Part shown: positions 18,018 to 26,357 of the stretch, in pieces
Numbering within the stretch: position 1 is the first letter of the stretch
How the letters are laid out: each line of letters starts with the position of its first letter
DNA from: Streptomyces griseomycini
GTDB lineage: Bacteria; Actinomycetota; Actinomycetes; Streptomycetales; Streptomycetaceae
DNA length: 64,000 bases
Direction of reading: 5' to 3'
Assembly: GCF_014203535.1 (NCBI RefSeq)
Contig: NZ_JACHJI010000004.1
Coordinates: 558,001 to 622,000, forward strand
Translations under genes and position numbers: made by a program
The notes under the pieces: generated by a model
Databases searched by the model: none
Seen by the model: only the letters and a program-made list of their open reading frames with translations
What the model was told of the DNA's origin: nothing

Positions 18018-19430
18018 ATGGCACTGCCTGCAAAGGGGCCGGCTGAAGGCCCATGTTCCACCCCGCCGGTGCACGCCGAGGACGCCGTCACGTCCGTGCA
18101 CCCGGTGGACGAGAAGCTCCACCCCTCGCGGCTCGTCCCCGCCGCGCTCCAGCACATCGCCGCGATGTACGCAGGCGTGGTCACTCCTCCGCTCATCATC
18201 GGCCAGGCCTGCGGACTCGACCTCGCGGCCCGCACCCGGCTGATCGCCGCGAGCCTGCTCATCGCGGGCGTCGCGACCCTGGTCCAGACCCTCGGCGTCA
18301 AGGGCTTCGTCGGCAACCGCCTGCCCTTCGTCAACGCCGCCTCCTCGGCCGGCATCGCCCCGATCCTCGCCATCGCCGAGACCAACGACACCGGGCGGCA
18401 ACTCCCCGCCGTCTACGGCGCGGTGATGGTCGCCGGCGTCTTCTGCCTCGCGGTCGGCCCGTTCTTCGGGCGACTGCTGCGCTTCTTCCCGCCGCTGGTC
18501 ACCGGCGTGGTCATCACGCTCATCGGCGTCACGCTGATGCCGGTCCCCGTCACCTGGGCACAGGGCGGCGACGAGACCGCCGCCGACTTCGGCGCCCTGC
18601 GCAACCTCGCGCTCGCCGGATTCACCCTCACCGTGATCCTGCTCGTCCAGCGCTTCGGCAAGGGCTTCGTCAAGCAGGTCGCCCTGCTGCTCGGCCTGCT
18701 GGTCGGCACCCTGGCCGCCGTCCCCCTCGGCATGGCCGACTTCGGCGCCCTGTCCTCCGCGCCGGTCGCCGCGCTGCCCGCGCCGTTCGCCTTCGGCGCC
18801 CCCGTCTTCCAGCCCGCGGCCGTCCTGTCGCTGTGCATCGTGATGCTGGTGCTGATGACGGAGTCATCCGCCGGGATGCTCGCCCTCGGCGAGATCTGCG
18901 ACCGCAAGGCCGACGGGAGGACCATCACCCGGGGACTGCGCACCGACGGCATCGCCACCCTGGTCGGCCCCGTCTTCGGCGGCTTCCCCACCTCCGCCTT
19001 CGCGCAGAACGTCGGCGTCGTCTCCCTCACCCGGGTGCGCAGCCGCTACGTCGTCGCCGTCGCCGGCGCCACCCTGCTGGTCCTCGGCGCCTTCCCGGTC
19101 CTCGGCGCGGTCGTCTCCCTGGTCCCCATGCCGGTCCTCGGCGGCGCGGGCATCGTGCTGTTCGGCTCCATCGCCGTCAGCGGCATCCGCACGCTCTCCG
19201 AGGCGGGACTGGACGACGGCTCCAACATCATCCTGGTGGCCGTGGCGCTCGGCGCGGGCATCATCCCGCTGGCCGCGCCGACCTTCTACCAGGAGTTCCC
19301 GGCCTGGGCGCAGACCGTGCTCGGTTCCGGCATCAGCGCCGGAGCGCTCGTCGCGGTCACGCTCAACCTGTTCTTCCACCATCTCGGCACCCGGAGCCGC
19401 ACCACGGCTCCGGCACTCAAATCCTCCTAG
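18018..19430 (+). CDS. NCS2/NAT-family purine permease (urate/xanthine type)
   Basis: A 470-residue membrane transporter with about 14 hydrophobic segments, importing purines with protons. The NAT signature reads QNVGVVSLTR (near residue 325). A leading Q, not E, fits xanthine/urate transporters over uracil permease. The TM1 motif LQHIAAMYAG is also present. It follows the uricase operon and precedes the deaminase, so urate or xanthine is the likely substrate. A hydrophilic N-terminal extension of about 30 residues precedes the core. Confidence 0.92.
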   Translation: MALPAKGPAEGPCSTPPVHAEDAVTSVHPVDEKLHPSRLVPAALQHIAAMYAGVVTPPLIIGQACGLDLAARTRLIAASLLIAGVATLVQTLGVKGFVGNRLPFVNAASSAGIAPILAIAETNDTGRQLPAVYGAVMVAGVFCLAVGPFFGRLLRFFPPLVTGVVITLIGVTLMPVPVTWAQGGDETAADFGALRNLALAGFTLTVILLVQRFGKGFVKQVALLLGLLVGTLAAVPLGMADFGALSSAPVAALPAPFAFGAPVFQPAAVLSLCIVMLVLMTESSAGMLALGEICDRKADGRTITRGLRTDGIATLVGPVFGGFPTSAFAQNVGVVSLTRVRSRYVVAVAGATLLVLGAFPVLGAVVSLVPMPVLGGAGIVLFGSIAVSGIRTLSEAGLDDGSNIILVAVALGAGIIPLAAPTFYQEFPAWAQTVLGSGISAGALVAVTLNLFFHHLGTRSRTTAPALKSS

Positions 19431-19499
19431 GGTCCTGCCGTGCCCTCCCCGTGGGCACTCCCCGCCCGCGGGGCCGCCACCGAAGACAAGGAAAGCGCC

Positions 19500-20885
19500 A
19501 TGGCACCATCGGCAGCCCAGCGCACCGTGATCGAGAACTGCGCGATCGCGACCGTGGACGCGGGCGACACCGAGCACGCCTCGGGCCACGTCGTCATCGC
19601 CGGGAACAGGATCGAGTCCGTCGGCGCCGGCCGGGCGCCCGAGGGCCTGGAGAACGTCGTACGCCGCATCGACGCCACCGGGCATCTGGTGACCCCCGGC
19701 CTGGTCAACACCCACCACCACTTCTACCAGTGGATCACCCGGGGCCTGGCCACCGACCACAACCTGTTCGACTGGCTCGTCGCGCTCTACCCCACCTGGG
19801 CGCGCATCGACGAGCCGATGGTGCGCGCGGCGGCCCGGGGCTCGCTCGCGATGATGGCCCGCGGCGGCGTCACCACCGCCGCGGACCACCACTACGTCTT
19901 CCCCCGGGGCTCCGGCGACCTGTCCGGCGCGATCATCGGCGCCGCCCGCGAGACGGGTGTCCGCTTCACCCTCGCCCGCGGCTCCATGGACCGCGGCGAG
20001 TCGGACGGCGGGCTGCCGCCGGACTTCGCCGTGGAGAGCCTGGAGGGCGCCCTCGCCGCCACCGAGGCCACCGTCGTGGAACACCACGACGCCTCCTTCG
20101 ACGCGATGACCCAGGTCGCCGTCGCCCCCTGCTCCCCCTTCTCCGTCTCCACCGAACTGCTGCGCCAGGGCGCGGAGCTGGCCCGTCGGCTGGGCGTGCG
20201 GCTGCACACCCACGGCTCGGAGACCGTGGAGGAGGAGAAGTTCTGCCGCGAACTGTTCGGCATGGGCCCGACCGACTACTTCGAGTCCACCGGCTGGCTC
20301 GGCGAGGACGTGTGGATGGCGCACTGCGTCCACATGAACGACTCCGACATCGCCGCCTTCGCCCGCACGCGGACCGGCGTCGCCCACTGCCCGTCCTCCA
20401 ACGCCCGCCTCGCGGCCGGCATCGCCCGCGTCCCCGACATGCTCGCCGCCGGCGTCCCGGTCGGCCTCGGCGTCGACGGCACCGCCTCCAACGAGTCCGG
20501 CGAGCTCCACACCGAACTGCGCAACGCCCTCCTCGTCAACCGCCTCGGCGCCCACCGCGAGGCCGCCCTGAACGCCCGGCAGGCACTGCGCCTCGGCACC
20601 CACGGCGGCGCGCGGGTCCTGGGCCGGGAGGACGAGATCGGCTCCCTGGAGCCGGGCAAGCTCGCCGACCTCGTGCTGTGGAAGCTGGACACGCTCGCCC
20701 ACGCCTCCATCGCCGACCCGGTGACCGCCCTCGTCCTCGGCGCCGCCGCCCCGGTGACGGCGTCGTTCGTGAACGGCCGTCAGATCGTCGAGGACGGCCG
20801 ACTGCTCACGGTCGACGAGGACGCCGTCGCCCGCTCCACCAGGGACGAGGCCCGGCGTCTCGCCCGGATCGCCGCGCAGGGCTGA
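19500..20885 (+). CDS. 8-oxoguanine deaminase / guanine deaminase-like amidohydrolase
   Basis: A 461-residue metal-dependent hydrolase of the ATZ/TRZ (COG0402) type. Metal ligands are visible as THHHFYQW (near residue 75), HTHGSE (near 240), HCVHM (near 280) and the aspartate in GVDGTASNESGE (near 330). Overall it matches the 8-oxoguanine deaminase subgroup, which makes urate directly. Guanine deaminase, which makes xanthine, is the alternative. ATG 19500 has AAGGAAAG upstream; an ATG at 19440 would add 20 unlikely residues. It lies between two purine permeases, which agrees with purine salvage into urate. Confidence 0.88.
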   Translation: MAPSAAQRTVIENCAIATVDAGDTEHASGHVVIAGNRIESVGAGRAPEGLENVVRRIDATGHLVTPGLVNTHHHFYQWITRGLATDHNLFDWLVALYPTWARIDEPMVRAAARGSLAMMARGGVTTAADHHYVFPRGSGDLSGAIIGAARETGVRFTLARGSMDRGESDGGLPPDFAVESLEGALAATEATVVEHHDASFDAMTQVAVAPCSPFSVSTELLRQGAELARRLGVRLHTHGSETVEEEKFCRELFGMGPTDYFESTGWLGEDVWMAHCVHMNDSDIAAFARTRTGVAHCPSSNARLAAGIARVPDMLAAGVPVGLGVDGTASNESGELHTELRNALLVNRLGAHREAALNARQALRLGTHGGARVLGREDEIGSLEPGKLADLVLWKLDTLAHASIADPVTALVLGAAAPVTASFVNGRQIVEDGRLLTVDEDAVARSTRDEARRLARIAAQG

Positions 20886-20902
20886 TCCACCCCGAAAGGA
20901 CT

Positions 20903-21000
20903 CCGGCCGGGAGGGACGGCTCCCGGCCGGCGACCGTGGACCCGAGCAGGGCCCACGGGGGCCGTCTCCGGGGCGTGCGCGCACGCCCCGGAGAGGGCCC
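20903..21000 (+). terminator. Two tandem hairpins after the deaminase gene
   Basis: First a perfect 11-bp inverted repeat with a 6-base loop (20903-20930). Then a 30-bp perfect palindrome with no loop (20965-20994, arms TCTCCGGGGCGTGCG), extended by five more pairs beyond one mismatch (20959-21000). This is the strongest palindrome in the window and lies between the deaminase and the second permease. Confidence 0.75.
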
Positions 21001-21104
21001 GTTCCCCCACGAACGATCCGTCCCGGTCCCGCACGACCACCCCCGCACCACCTCCTTGACACCCACGTCAGAGCCGACGTGCAACCGACCGGAGGAACGC
21101 CGCC

Positions 21105-22487
21105 GTGGCCGACCACCCTGTTGACGAGAAACTCCCCGCCCTGAAGATGGCGACCACCGGCCTGCAGCACGTCGCTGCCATGTACGCCGGAGTCGTCGCC
21201 CCGCCCCTGATCGTCGGCGCGGCCATAGGCCTGTCCGCCGGCGAACTCACCTTCCTCACCGGCGCCTGCCTGTTCACCGCGGGCCTCGCCACCTTCCTGC
21301 AGACCCTCGGCATCTGGAACATCGGTGCCCGGCTGCCCTTCGTCAACGGCGTCACCTTCGCCGGTGTCGCCCCCATGACCGCGATCGTCGCCTCCACCGA
21401 GGACAAGTCCGACGCGCTGCCGATCATCTTCGGCGCGGTCATCGTCGCCGGTCTGCTCGGCTTCGTCGCGGCGCCCTTCTTCAGCAAGGCGATCCGCTTC
21501 TTCCCGCCGGTCGTCACCGGCACGGTCATCACCCTCATCGGCGTCTCCCTGCTGCCCGTCGCCTTCGGCTGGGCACAGGGTCCCAGCCCCACCGCCGACG
21601 ACTTCGGGTCGCCGACCAACCTGGGCCTGGCGGCGATCACCCTCGTCGTCGTCCTGCTGCTGCGCCGCTTCACCCGCGGCTTCGTCAAGCAGATCGCCGT
21701 GCTGCTCGGCCTGGTCGCGGGCACGGTCATCGCGATCCCGTTCGGCGTCACGGACTTCGGCCCGGTCGCGGACGCGGACATCGTGGGCTTCCCGACCCCG
21801 TTCCACTTCGGCGCCCCGCAGTTCCAGCTCGCCGCGATCCTCTCCATGTGCGTCGTGATGGTCGTCTCGATGACCGAGTCCACCGCCGACATGCTAGCCC
21901 TGGGCGAGATCGTGGACCGCAAGGCCGACGAGAAGACCATCGCGGCCGGCCTGCGCGCCGACACCCTGGGCTCGGCGGTCAGCCCCCTCTTCAACGGCTT
22001 CATGTGCAGCGCCTTCGCCCAGAACATCGGCCTGGTCGCGATGACGAGGATCCGCAGCCGCTACGTCGTCGCCACCGGCGGAGGCTTCCTCCTCCTGATG
22101 GGCCTGTGCCCCGTGGCCGCCTCCCTGATCGCCGTCGTGCCGCGTCCCGTGCTCGGCGGCGCGGGCGTGGTCCTGTTCGGCTCGGTCGCCGCCAGCGGCA
22201 TCCAGACCCTGGTACGGGCCGGTCTGGAGAAGGACAACAACGTCCTGATCGTCGCGGTCTCCCTGGCCGTCGGCCTCATCCCGATCGCGGCGCCGGAGTT
22301 CTACCACTCGTTCCCGGAGAACGCGAAGATCATCCTGGACTCGGGCATCTCCACGGGCTGCGTCGCCGCCGTCCTGCTCAACCTGGTCTTCAACCACATC
22401 GGCAAGGGCCGGGACGCGGAGGACGTGACCCATCCGATGGAGGCGGCCGAGGACATCAGCACCGCGAAGGCCCCGGCCACGTCATGA
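21105..22487 (+). CDS. NCS2/NAT-family purine permease, second copy
   Basis: A 460-residue paralogue of the permease at 18018, sharing the order of membrane segments, LQHVAAMYAG in TM1 and the NAT signature QNIGLVAMTR (near residue 310). The GTG start has GGAGGAA upstream. It probably imports xanthine or urate; two permeases may differ in affinity or substrate. Its 3' end overlaps the convergent exonuclease gene by 32 bases. Confidence 0.92.
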   Translation: MADHPVDEKLPALKMATTGLQHVAAMYAGVVAPPLIVGAAIGLSAGELTFLTGACLFTAGLATFLQTLGIWNIGARLPFVNGVTFAGVAPMTAIVASTEDKSDALPIIFGAVIVAGLLGFVAAPFFSKAIRFFPPVVTGTVITLIGVSLLPVAFGWAQGPSPTADDFGSPTNLGLAAITLVVVLLLRRFTRGFVKQIAVLLGLVAGTVIAIPFGVTDFGPVADADIVGFPTPFHFGAPQFQLAAILSMCVVMVVSMTESTADMLALGEIVDRKADEKTIAAGLRADTLGSAVSPLFNGFMCSAFAQNIGLVAMTRIRSRYVVATGGGFLLLMGLCPVAASLIAVVPRPVLGGAGVVLFGSVAASGIQTLVRAGLEKDNNVLIVAVSLAVGLIPIAAPEFYHSFPENAKIILDSGISTGCVAAVLLNLVFNHIGKGRDAEDVTHPMEAAEDISTAKAPATS

Positions 22488-23061
22488 GGTTGGCGAACAG
22501 CTCGGCCTGCTCGATCGCGTCGTCGAGTGCATGGTGGGTGTGCCGGCGTCGGGAGAGCAGCTCGCGGGGCATGGTGCCCTTGGCCACCGCCCGCAGCGGA
22601 AGCCCCGCCCTGGCGGCGTAGAGGGTCTTCATGTCCAGGCACCCCGAGTGCCCGAAGGGGCTCTCCCCGGTGAACCGGATCAGGTACCAGTACAGGAACG
22701 TCCAGTCGTACGACGCCGGGTAACCGCACATCACCGGCTGGGCGCCGGCCTCCGTCCCGGCCACGCGCACCCAGTCGGCGAACTCGCGCATCGCCCGGCC
22801 CGGCTCGGCACCCTCGGTGCCGAGCCGGGCCCGGTCCAGCCCGCTCACGGCCAGCGCCTCGGGCACGAACTCCTCGCTGATCGGCTTGAGTTCCCGGTAG
22901 AACGTCCGCTCCTCGGGGTCGGCCGCGGTGAACCCCTCCCCGTCCTGCACCCCGGCGACGGCGGCACCGAGACTCAGCATCGAGTAGGGCCCGGGAATCG
23001 GTCCGTCGGCCTCGACGTCGACGGAGACGTACAGGCTGGGTTTGACACGTCGTGGGGCCAT
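22456..23061 (-). CDS. DEDDh-type 3'-5' exonuclease
   Basis: A 201-residue protein with all three exonuclease motifs. These are VDVEADG (Asp and Glu near 14-16), YPASYDWTFL (Asp near 117), and HHALDDAIEQ (His and Asp near 180-185, the DEDDh signature). It should degrade single-stranded nucleic acid; whether RNA or DNA is the substrate is not visible. It is monocistronic and convergent with the second permease, overlapping its coding end. Confidence 0.85.
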   Translation of the reverse strand: MAPRRVKPSLYVSVDVEADGPIPGPYSMLSLGAAVAGVQDGEGFTAADPEERTFYRELKPISEEFVPEALAVSGLDRARLGTEGAEPGRAMREFADWVRVAGTEAGAQPVMCGYPASYDWTFLYWYLIRFTGESPFGHSGCLDMKTLYAARAGLPLRAVAKGTMPRELLSRRRHTHHALDDAIEQAELFANLMTWPGPSRC

Positions 23062-23151
23062 GGCACGGAAGGATTCCAGTCCGGGGGCCGTCCCGGCATC
23101 CGAATTCCCCGCCCGCCGCCCGTGCTTACCGCACCCGGCCGGCGACGGCCC

Positions 23152-23811
23152 TCACGCCAGCAGGGCGGCCACCTCGTCGCGCAGCCGGGGCAGCGTGTCG
23201 TGGACGACCCCCGGACAGAGCGTGTCGCCGAAGTCCTTGTGGCCGTATATCTGCCCGGACGGGATGCGGTACCGGGAGCACGTGTACGCGCACAGGGCCA
23301 CCAGGACCTCCCACTGGGCCCGCGGCGGCGTCGCGCCCGCGTGGTAGGCGCCCTCGCTCGCGATCCCGATGGCCCGGTCGTTCTGCCCCGAGGTGTGGGA
23401 ACCGAGGACGAAGCCCGTCCCGCCGGCCAGGGCCCGCAGGCTGCCGTGCCGGCCCTCGGTTGTCCAGCCGCCCCGGCTGACCAGGAAGTGGTAGCCGGTG
23501 TCGATCCATCCGTTCCCGTCCATGTGCAGGTCCTGGACCCAGTGGGCGTGGGCGTGCGCCCGGGCGCGGGAGAAGTCGGAGGTGTTGTCGCTCACCGTGT
23601 GGTGGACGACGATCCGGCCCGGCCGGTGGTCGAGGGTGCGGATGCTCCCCCGGGGGGAACGGGCGCCCCAGGCCCGGGTGGAGTCGACGTCCGGCTCGAC
23701 GACGTCGGCGTCCCGTGCGTGGGCGGTGCCCGGCAGGGCGGTGGCGGCGACCAGGCCGGCCGCCGCACCGGTGAGCAGCAGACGGCGGCGGAGTGCGTTC
23801 TCGGCGTTCAC
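23152..23811 (-). CDS. Secreted peptidoglycan-recognition/N-acetylmuramoyl-L-alanine amidase
   Basis: A 219-residue amidase of the PGRP/type 2 family. It starts with a twin-arginine-type signal (RRRLLLTGAAAG, cleavage probably after ALPGTAHA near residue 31), suggesting Tat export. Zinc ligands are likely the first histidine of VVHHTVSD (near 68), the histidine of YHFLVSR region, and the cysteine of GHKDFGDTLCPG (near 190). The GTG at 23811 was chosen because AAGGAG precedes it. It cleaves the stem peptide from muramic acid. The muramidase gene next upstream on the same strand makes a cell-wall hydrolase pair. Confidence 0.9.
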   Translation of the reverse strand: MNAENALRRRLLLTGAAAGLVAATALPGTAHARDADVVEPDVDSTRAWGARSPRGSIRTLDHRPGRIVVHHTVSDNTSDFSRARAHAHAHWVQDLHMDGNGWIDTGYHFLVSRGGWTTEGRHGSLRALAGGTGFVLGSHTSGQNDRAIGIASEGAYHAGATPPRAQWEVLVALCAYTCSRYRIPSGQIYGHKDFGDTLCPGVVHDTLPRLRDEVAALLA

Positions 23812-23915
23812 GATCACTCCTTGCGAGGAGGGTGGGGGGAGGAGGTGGAGCCGACGGGAGGGACGGTCGTCGGCTCCACCGTGTGACCGCGTGCGGGGCG
23901 TGCGCGCCGCCGCCG

Positions 23916-24791
23916 TTACGTGTTGTTGGCGAGGGCCAGGAGCCGGTCGCGGGAGCCGTTGAACTTGTTGCGGTCCACGTTGCCGGAGACGCCGCTGACC
24001 GAGCCGGTGCTCGTGTACTGCCACACCGTCCAGGTGGGGAAGCCGCTCGGGATGGTGGGGGAGGCGGCGGAGGTCCAGTGCGCCACCCACAGCGGGCTCT
24101 TGCCGTACATGCCGGTCCAGTTGCCGGTGCAGGTGTTCCACCAGCTCGCCGTCGTGTAGATCACCACGTCGCGGCCGGTGCGGGACTTGTAGGTGGTGTA
24201 GAAGTCGTTGATCCAGCTGCGCATCTGCGTGGTGGACAGGCCGTAGCACATCGCCCCGTAGGGGTTGTGCTCGATGTCGAGGACGCCGGGCAGGGTCAGG
24301 TTGTCGCGCGACCAGCCACCGCCGTTGTTGACGAAGTAGGCGGCCTGGGTCGCGCCGTTGGAGGCGTTGGGGAGGGCGAAGTGGTACGCGCCGCGGATCA
24401 CGCCCGCGTGGTACGCGGCCGGGTAGTTGGTGTTGAAGCGCGGGTCCTTGTAACCGGTGCCCTCGGTCGCCTTCATCCAGGCGAACTGGATGCCGGCGTT
24501 CCGCACCGAGGTCCAGTTGATGGCGCCCTGCCAGTGCGAGACGTCGATGCCCTGGACGCCGTCGGTCGGGGCCAGGGTGCCCATCGACGGCTGTCCGGCC
24601 GGAATGCCCTGGTGGATCCGCGCGCCCACGCCCATGTAGGCCTGGCCGGGCTCGATCTTGACGGGGGGTTCGGGCGCGGCGGTCGCGCCGCCCGCCGTGG
24701 TCGCGGTCAGGGCGAGGGCCGCGCCCAGGACACCGAGGGCCGTGGCCGCCCGTCTGGGGAAGCGGGCCGTGCGGCGACGTGAGGAGAACAT
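23916..24791 (-). CDS. Secreted GH25 lysozyme (1,4-beta-N-acetylmuramidase)
   Basis: A 291-residue glycoside hydrolase family 25 enzyme with a Sec signal (RRRTARFPRRAATALG, hydrophobic core, cleavage near ATAAPEPP). The catalytic domain starts at GIDVSHWQGAINW (near 78). It includes KATEGTGYKDP, VLDIEHNPYG with the acidic catalytic residues, and the closing WQYTSTGSVSGVSGNVD. It hydrolyses the glycan backbone of peptidoglycan. ATG 24791 has GGAGGC upstream. It precedes the amidase gene on the same strand by about 100 bases. Confidence 0.93.
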   Translation of the reverse strand: MFSSRRRTARFPRRAATALGVLGAALALTATTAGGATAAPEPPVKIEPGQAYMGVGARIHQGIPAGQPSMGTLAPTDGVQGIDVSHWQGAINWTSVRNAGIQFAWMKATEGTGYKDPRFNTNYPAAYHAGVIRGAYHFALPNASNGATQAAYFVNNGGGWSRDNLTLPGVLDIEHNPYGAMCYGLSTTQMRSWINDFYTTYKSRTGRDVVIYTTASWWNTCTGNWTGMYGKSPLWVAHWTSAASPTIPSGFPTWTVWQYTSTGSVSGVSGNVDRNKFNGSRDRLLALANNT

Positions 24792-24867
24792 GCTGCCTCC
24801 GGTCAGAGGTGGGGTGAGGAAGGAGATGGTCCCGGCCGGATCGACGCGGGTAGATCCGGCACTGTTT

Positions 24868-24909
24868 GACGTGCACGCGTCACCAATTACGCACGTGGAT
24901 CCCGTGCGT
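24868..24909. promoter_or_regulatory. Two palindromes upstream of the secreted lysozyme gene
   Basis: TGACG-TGCACG-CGTCA (24868-24883) and ACGCACG-TGGATCC-CGTGCGT (24889-24909) are inverted repeats in the leader of the GH25 gene. They look like regulator binding sites; no regulator is assigned. No c-di-AMP riboswitch motif was recognised in this leader. Confidence 0.35.
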
Positions 24910-24992
24910 GTAAAGAGTCTCCAATGTCCTCTGGTGGTCTGGTCCACCACCCGGGCCGACAAGCAGGAAAGTTGCCCCTCGAATGGCGGAAA

Positions 24993-25009
24993 CTTTCACC
25001 GGGTGAAAG
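24993..25009 (-). terminator. Hairpin with T-run after the thioesterase gene
   Basis: CTTTCACC-x-GGTGAAAG has 8-bp arms with a single-base centre. On the minus strand it is followed by TTT and lies 26 bases past the thioesterase stop. Confidence 0.5.
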
Positions 25010-25034
25010 CGGAACCGCCCCGTCGCGCCGCGCC

Positions 25035-25457
25035 CTACAGCCCGAAGAGGCCCGGGTCCTTCGCCAGCTCCCGGAAGACGTCCTGCGGGTTCGGCACGAG
25101 CCTGCGCCGCTTGAGGTCCAGGACGCCGCCGACCGCGGTGATCTCGGCCGCCACCGTGCCGTCGGACCTGGTGATCGTCTGCTCGATGGTGAAGGTCTTG
25201 CCGCCGCCCCAGGCGAAGGCGCAGCTCACGTCGACCTCGTCGCCGGCGAGGAGTTCCCGCCGGTAGCGGATGGTGGTCTCCAGCGCGACCGGTCCCACAC
25301 CCCGCGCCAGGAGACCGGACTGGGTGATCCCCGCCTCCTGGAGCAGCGACCAGCGCGCGTGCTCGGCGTAGTTGAGGTACACGGCCTGGTTGAGGTGGCC
25401 CTGTACGTCGGTCTCGTATCCGCGCACGGTCACACGGACGGAAAACGGCTCGCTCAC
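25035..25457 (-). CDS. Hotdog-fold acyl-CoA thioesterase (4HBT type)
   Basis: A 140-residue hotdog protein with the typical N-terminal signature DVQGHLNQAVYLNYAEHARW (near 16-35), including the catalytic aspartate position before GHLN. It should hydrolyse an acyl-CoA; the substrate is unknown. The GTG at 25457 has AAGGGGA upstream. It appears to be a single-gene unit ending in a small hairpin. Confidence 0.85.
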   Translation of the reverse strand: MSEPFSVRVTVRGYETDVQGHLNQAVYLNYAEHARWSLLQEAGITQSGLLARGVGPVALETTIRYRRELLAGDEVDVSCAFAWGGGKTFTIEQTITRSDGTVAAEITAVGGVLDLKRRRLVPNPQDVFRELAKDPGLFGL

Positions 25458-25515
25458 CGCGTCCCCTTCACATCGGCTCGGCTCGTCGCCCTGCCCACCG
25501 ATCCTGGCACGCCCG

Positions 25516-26151
25516 TCACACCCGGCGCGGAGAGGCCAGCAGATAGCGCGCCCGCGTCCTCGGCTCCGTGTACTCCCCGGCCTGCCAGCCGGCCCGCTCC
25601 AGCGTGGCCGCGCAGGCCCGCAGCGCCCCGCCGTCCGGCTCGTACACGGCGACCGCCTCCGGCTGCGGGGTCGCCCGCACCCGGTAGCCGCCCTCGGTGC
25701 CCGGTCCGGCCGGGGTGTGCCCGGCCGCCTCCAGGGCGAGCGCGGCGGCCTGCACGAGGTGCGAGCGCTCCCAGCCGCAGGGCCGGTCCGTGGCACCGTC
25801 GGGATTGGTCATCCGGCGCAGCTCCAGCATGCCCTGCCAGGCACTGCGGACCTCCCGGAGCCGGGCGGGACCCGCTGCGGGGGGTGCGGCCTCACCACCC
25901 ACCCGGGCGGCGAACACCCCGGTGCCGCTCGGCGCCTGCGGCTCGGCCGGCTCGGCCGGCTCGGGCTCCGCCTCCCGCACCCGGCGTCCGGCGGACGTCA
26001 GGAAGTGGTCGTGCGGAGGCCGCGGGTGACGGAAGGCGAGCCCACGCTGCACCAGCGCCGCGAGCTGCGCGGGCGTCCCCTTCACCCGCCCGGTGACGGG
26101 GTCGGCCGCCTCGATCAGACGGCGCTGCGCGGCGGTGGGGGGTCGGGTCAT
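25516..26151 (-). CDS. Hypothetical protein, third gene of the HTH-DUF397 operon
   Basis: A 211-residue protein I do not recognise. Residues 1-60 look like a small helical domain with a winged-helix feel (AAQRRLIEAADPVTGRVKG, LVQRGLAFRHPRP, LTSAGRRVREAE). A Pro/Glu linker (EPEPAEPAEPQAPSG) leads to a C-terminal alpha/beta domain with WERSHLVQAAALALEAAGH and AVYEPDGGALRACAATLERAGW. Its ATG overlaps the stop of the DUF397 gene by four bases, so it is part of that operon. A role tied to the Scr1-like regulator pair is inferred only from this coupling. Confidence 0.7.
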   Translation of the reverse strand: MTRPPTAAQRRLIEAADPVTGRVKGTPAQLAALVQRGLAFRHPRPPHDHFLTSAGRRVREAEPEPAEPAEPQAPSGTGVFAARVGGEAAPPAAGPARLREVRSAWQGMLELRRMTNPDGATDRPCGWERSHLVQAAALALEAAGHTPAGPGTEGGYRVRATPQPEAVAVYEPDGGALRACAATLERAGWQAGEYTEPRTRARYLLASPRRV

Positions 26152-26357
26152 CGGCGTCCGGAGGCGTAGGGGAGGAAGGCGGACCACTGGGCGGGGGTGA
26201 AGGTGAGGCGGGGGCCTTCTATGTGCTTGGAGTCGCGTACGTGGACGGTGTGCGGGGTGGTGGCGACCTCGACGCAGGCGGCGCCGTCTGGGTTGCTGTG
26301 GCTGCTCTTGCGCCACACCATCGCGGTGCCGTCACCGGTCAAGGGCTTCAGGCTCAT
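26148..26357 (-). CDS. DUF397 domain small protein
   Basis: A 69-residue DUF397 protein. The family pattern is clear: WRKSSHSNPDGAACVEV, HVRDSKHIEGPRLTF and TPAQWSAFLP. In actinomycetes these small proteins are paired with a DUF5753 HTH regulator, here the gene directly upstream, overlapping by four bases. The pair is thought to act in signalling or as a toxin-antitoxin-like module in development; the exact role is not settled. It overlaps the third gene as well. Confidence 0.92.
   Translation of the reverse strand: MSLKPLTGDGTAMVWRKSSHSNPDGAACVEVATTPHTVHVRDSKHIEGPRLTFTPAQWSAFLPYASGRR

Noticed and set aside
18053..21806. Very long open frames (about 1000 codons) on both strands over the permease/deaminase region
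   Set aside because: They are out of frame with three well-defined genes and consist of Arg/Gly/Pro-rich or Gly/Asp/Val-rich low-complexity sequence.
24792..25034. c-di-AMP (ydaO) riboswitch in front of the GH25 lysozyme gene
   Set aside because: Such riboswitches precede some Streptomyces cell-wall hydrolase genes, but the conserved core was not found here.
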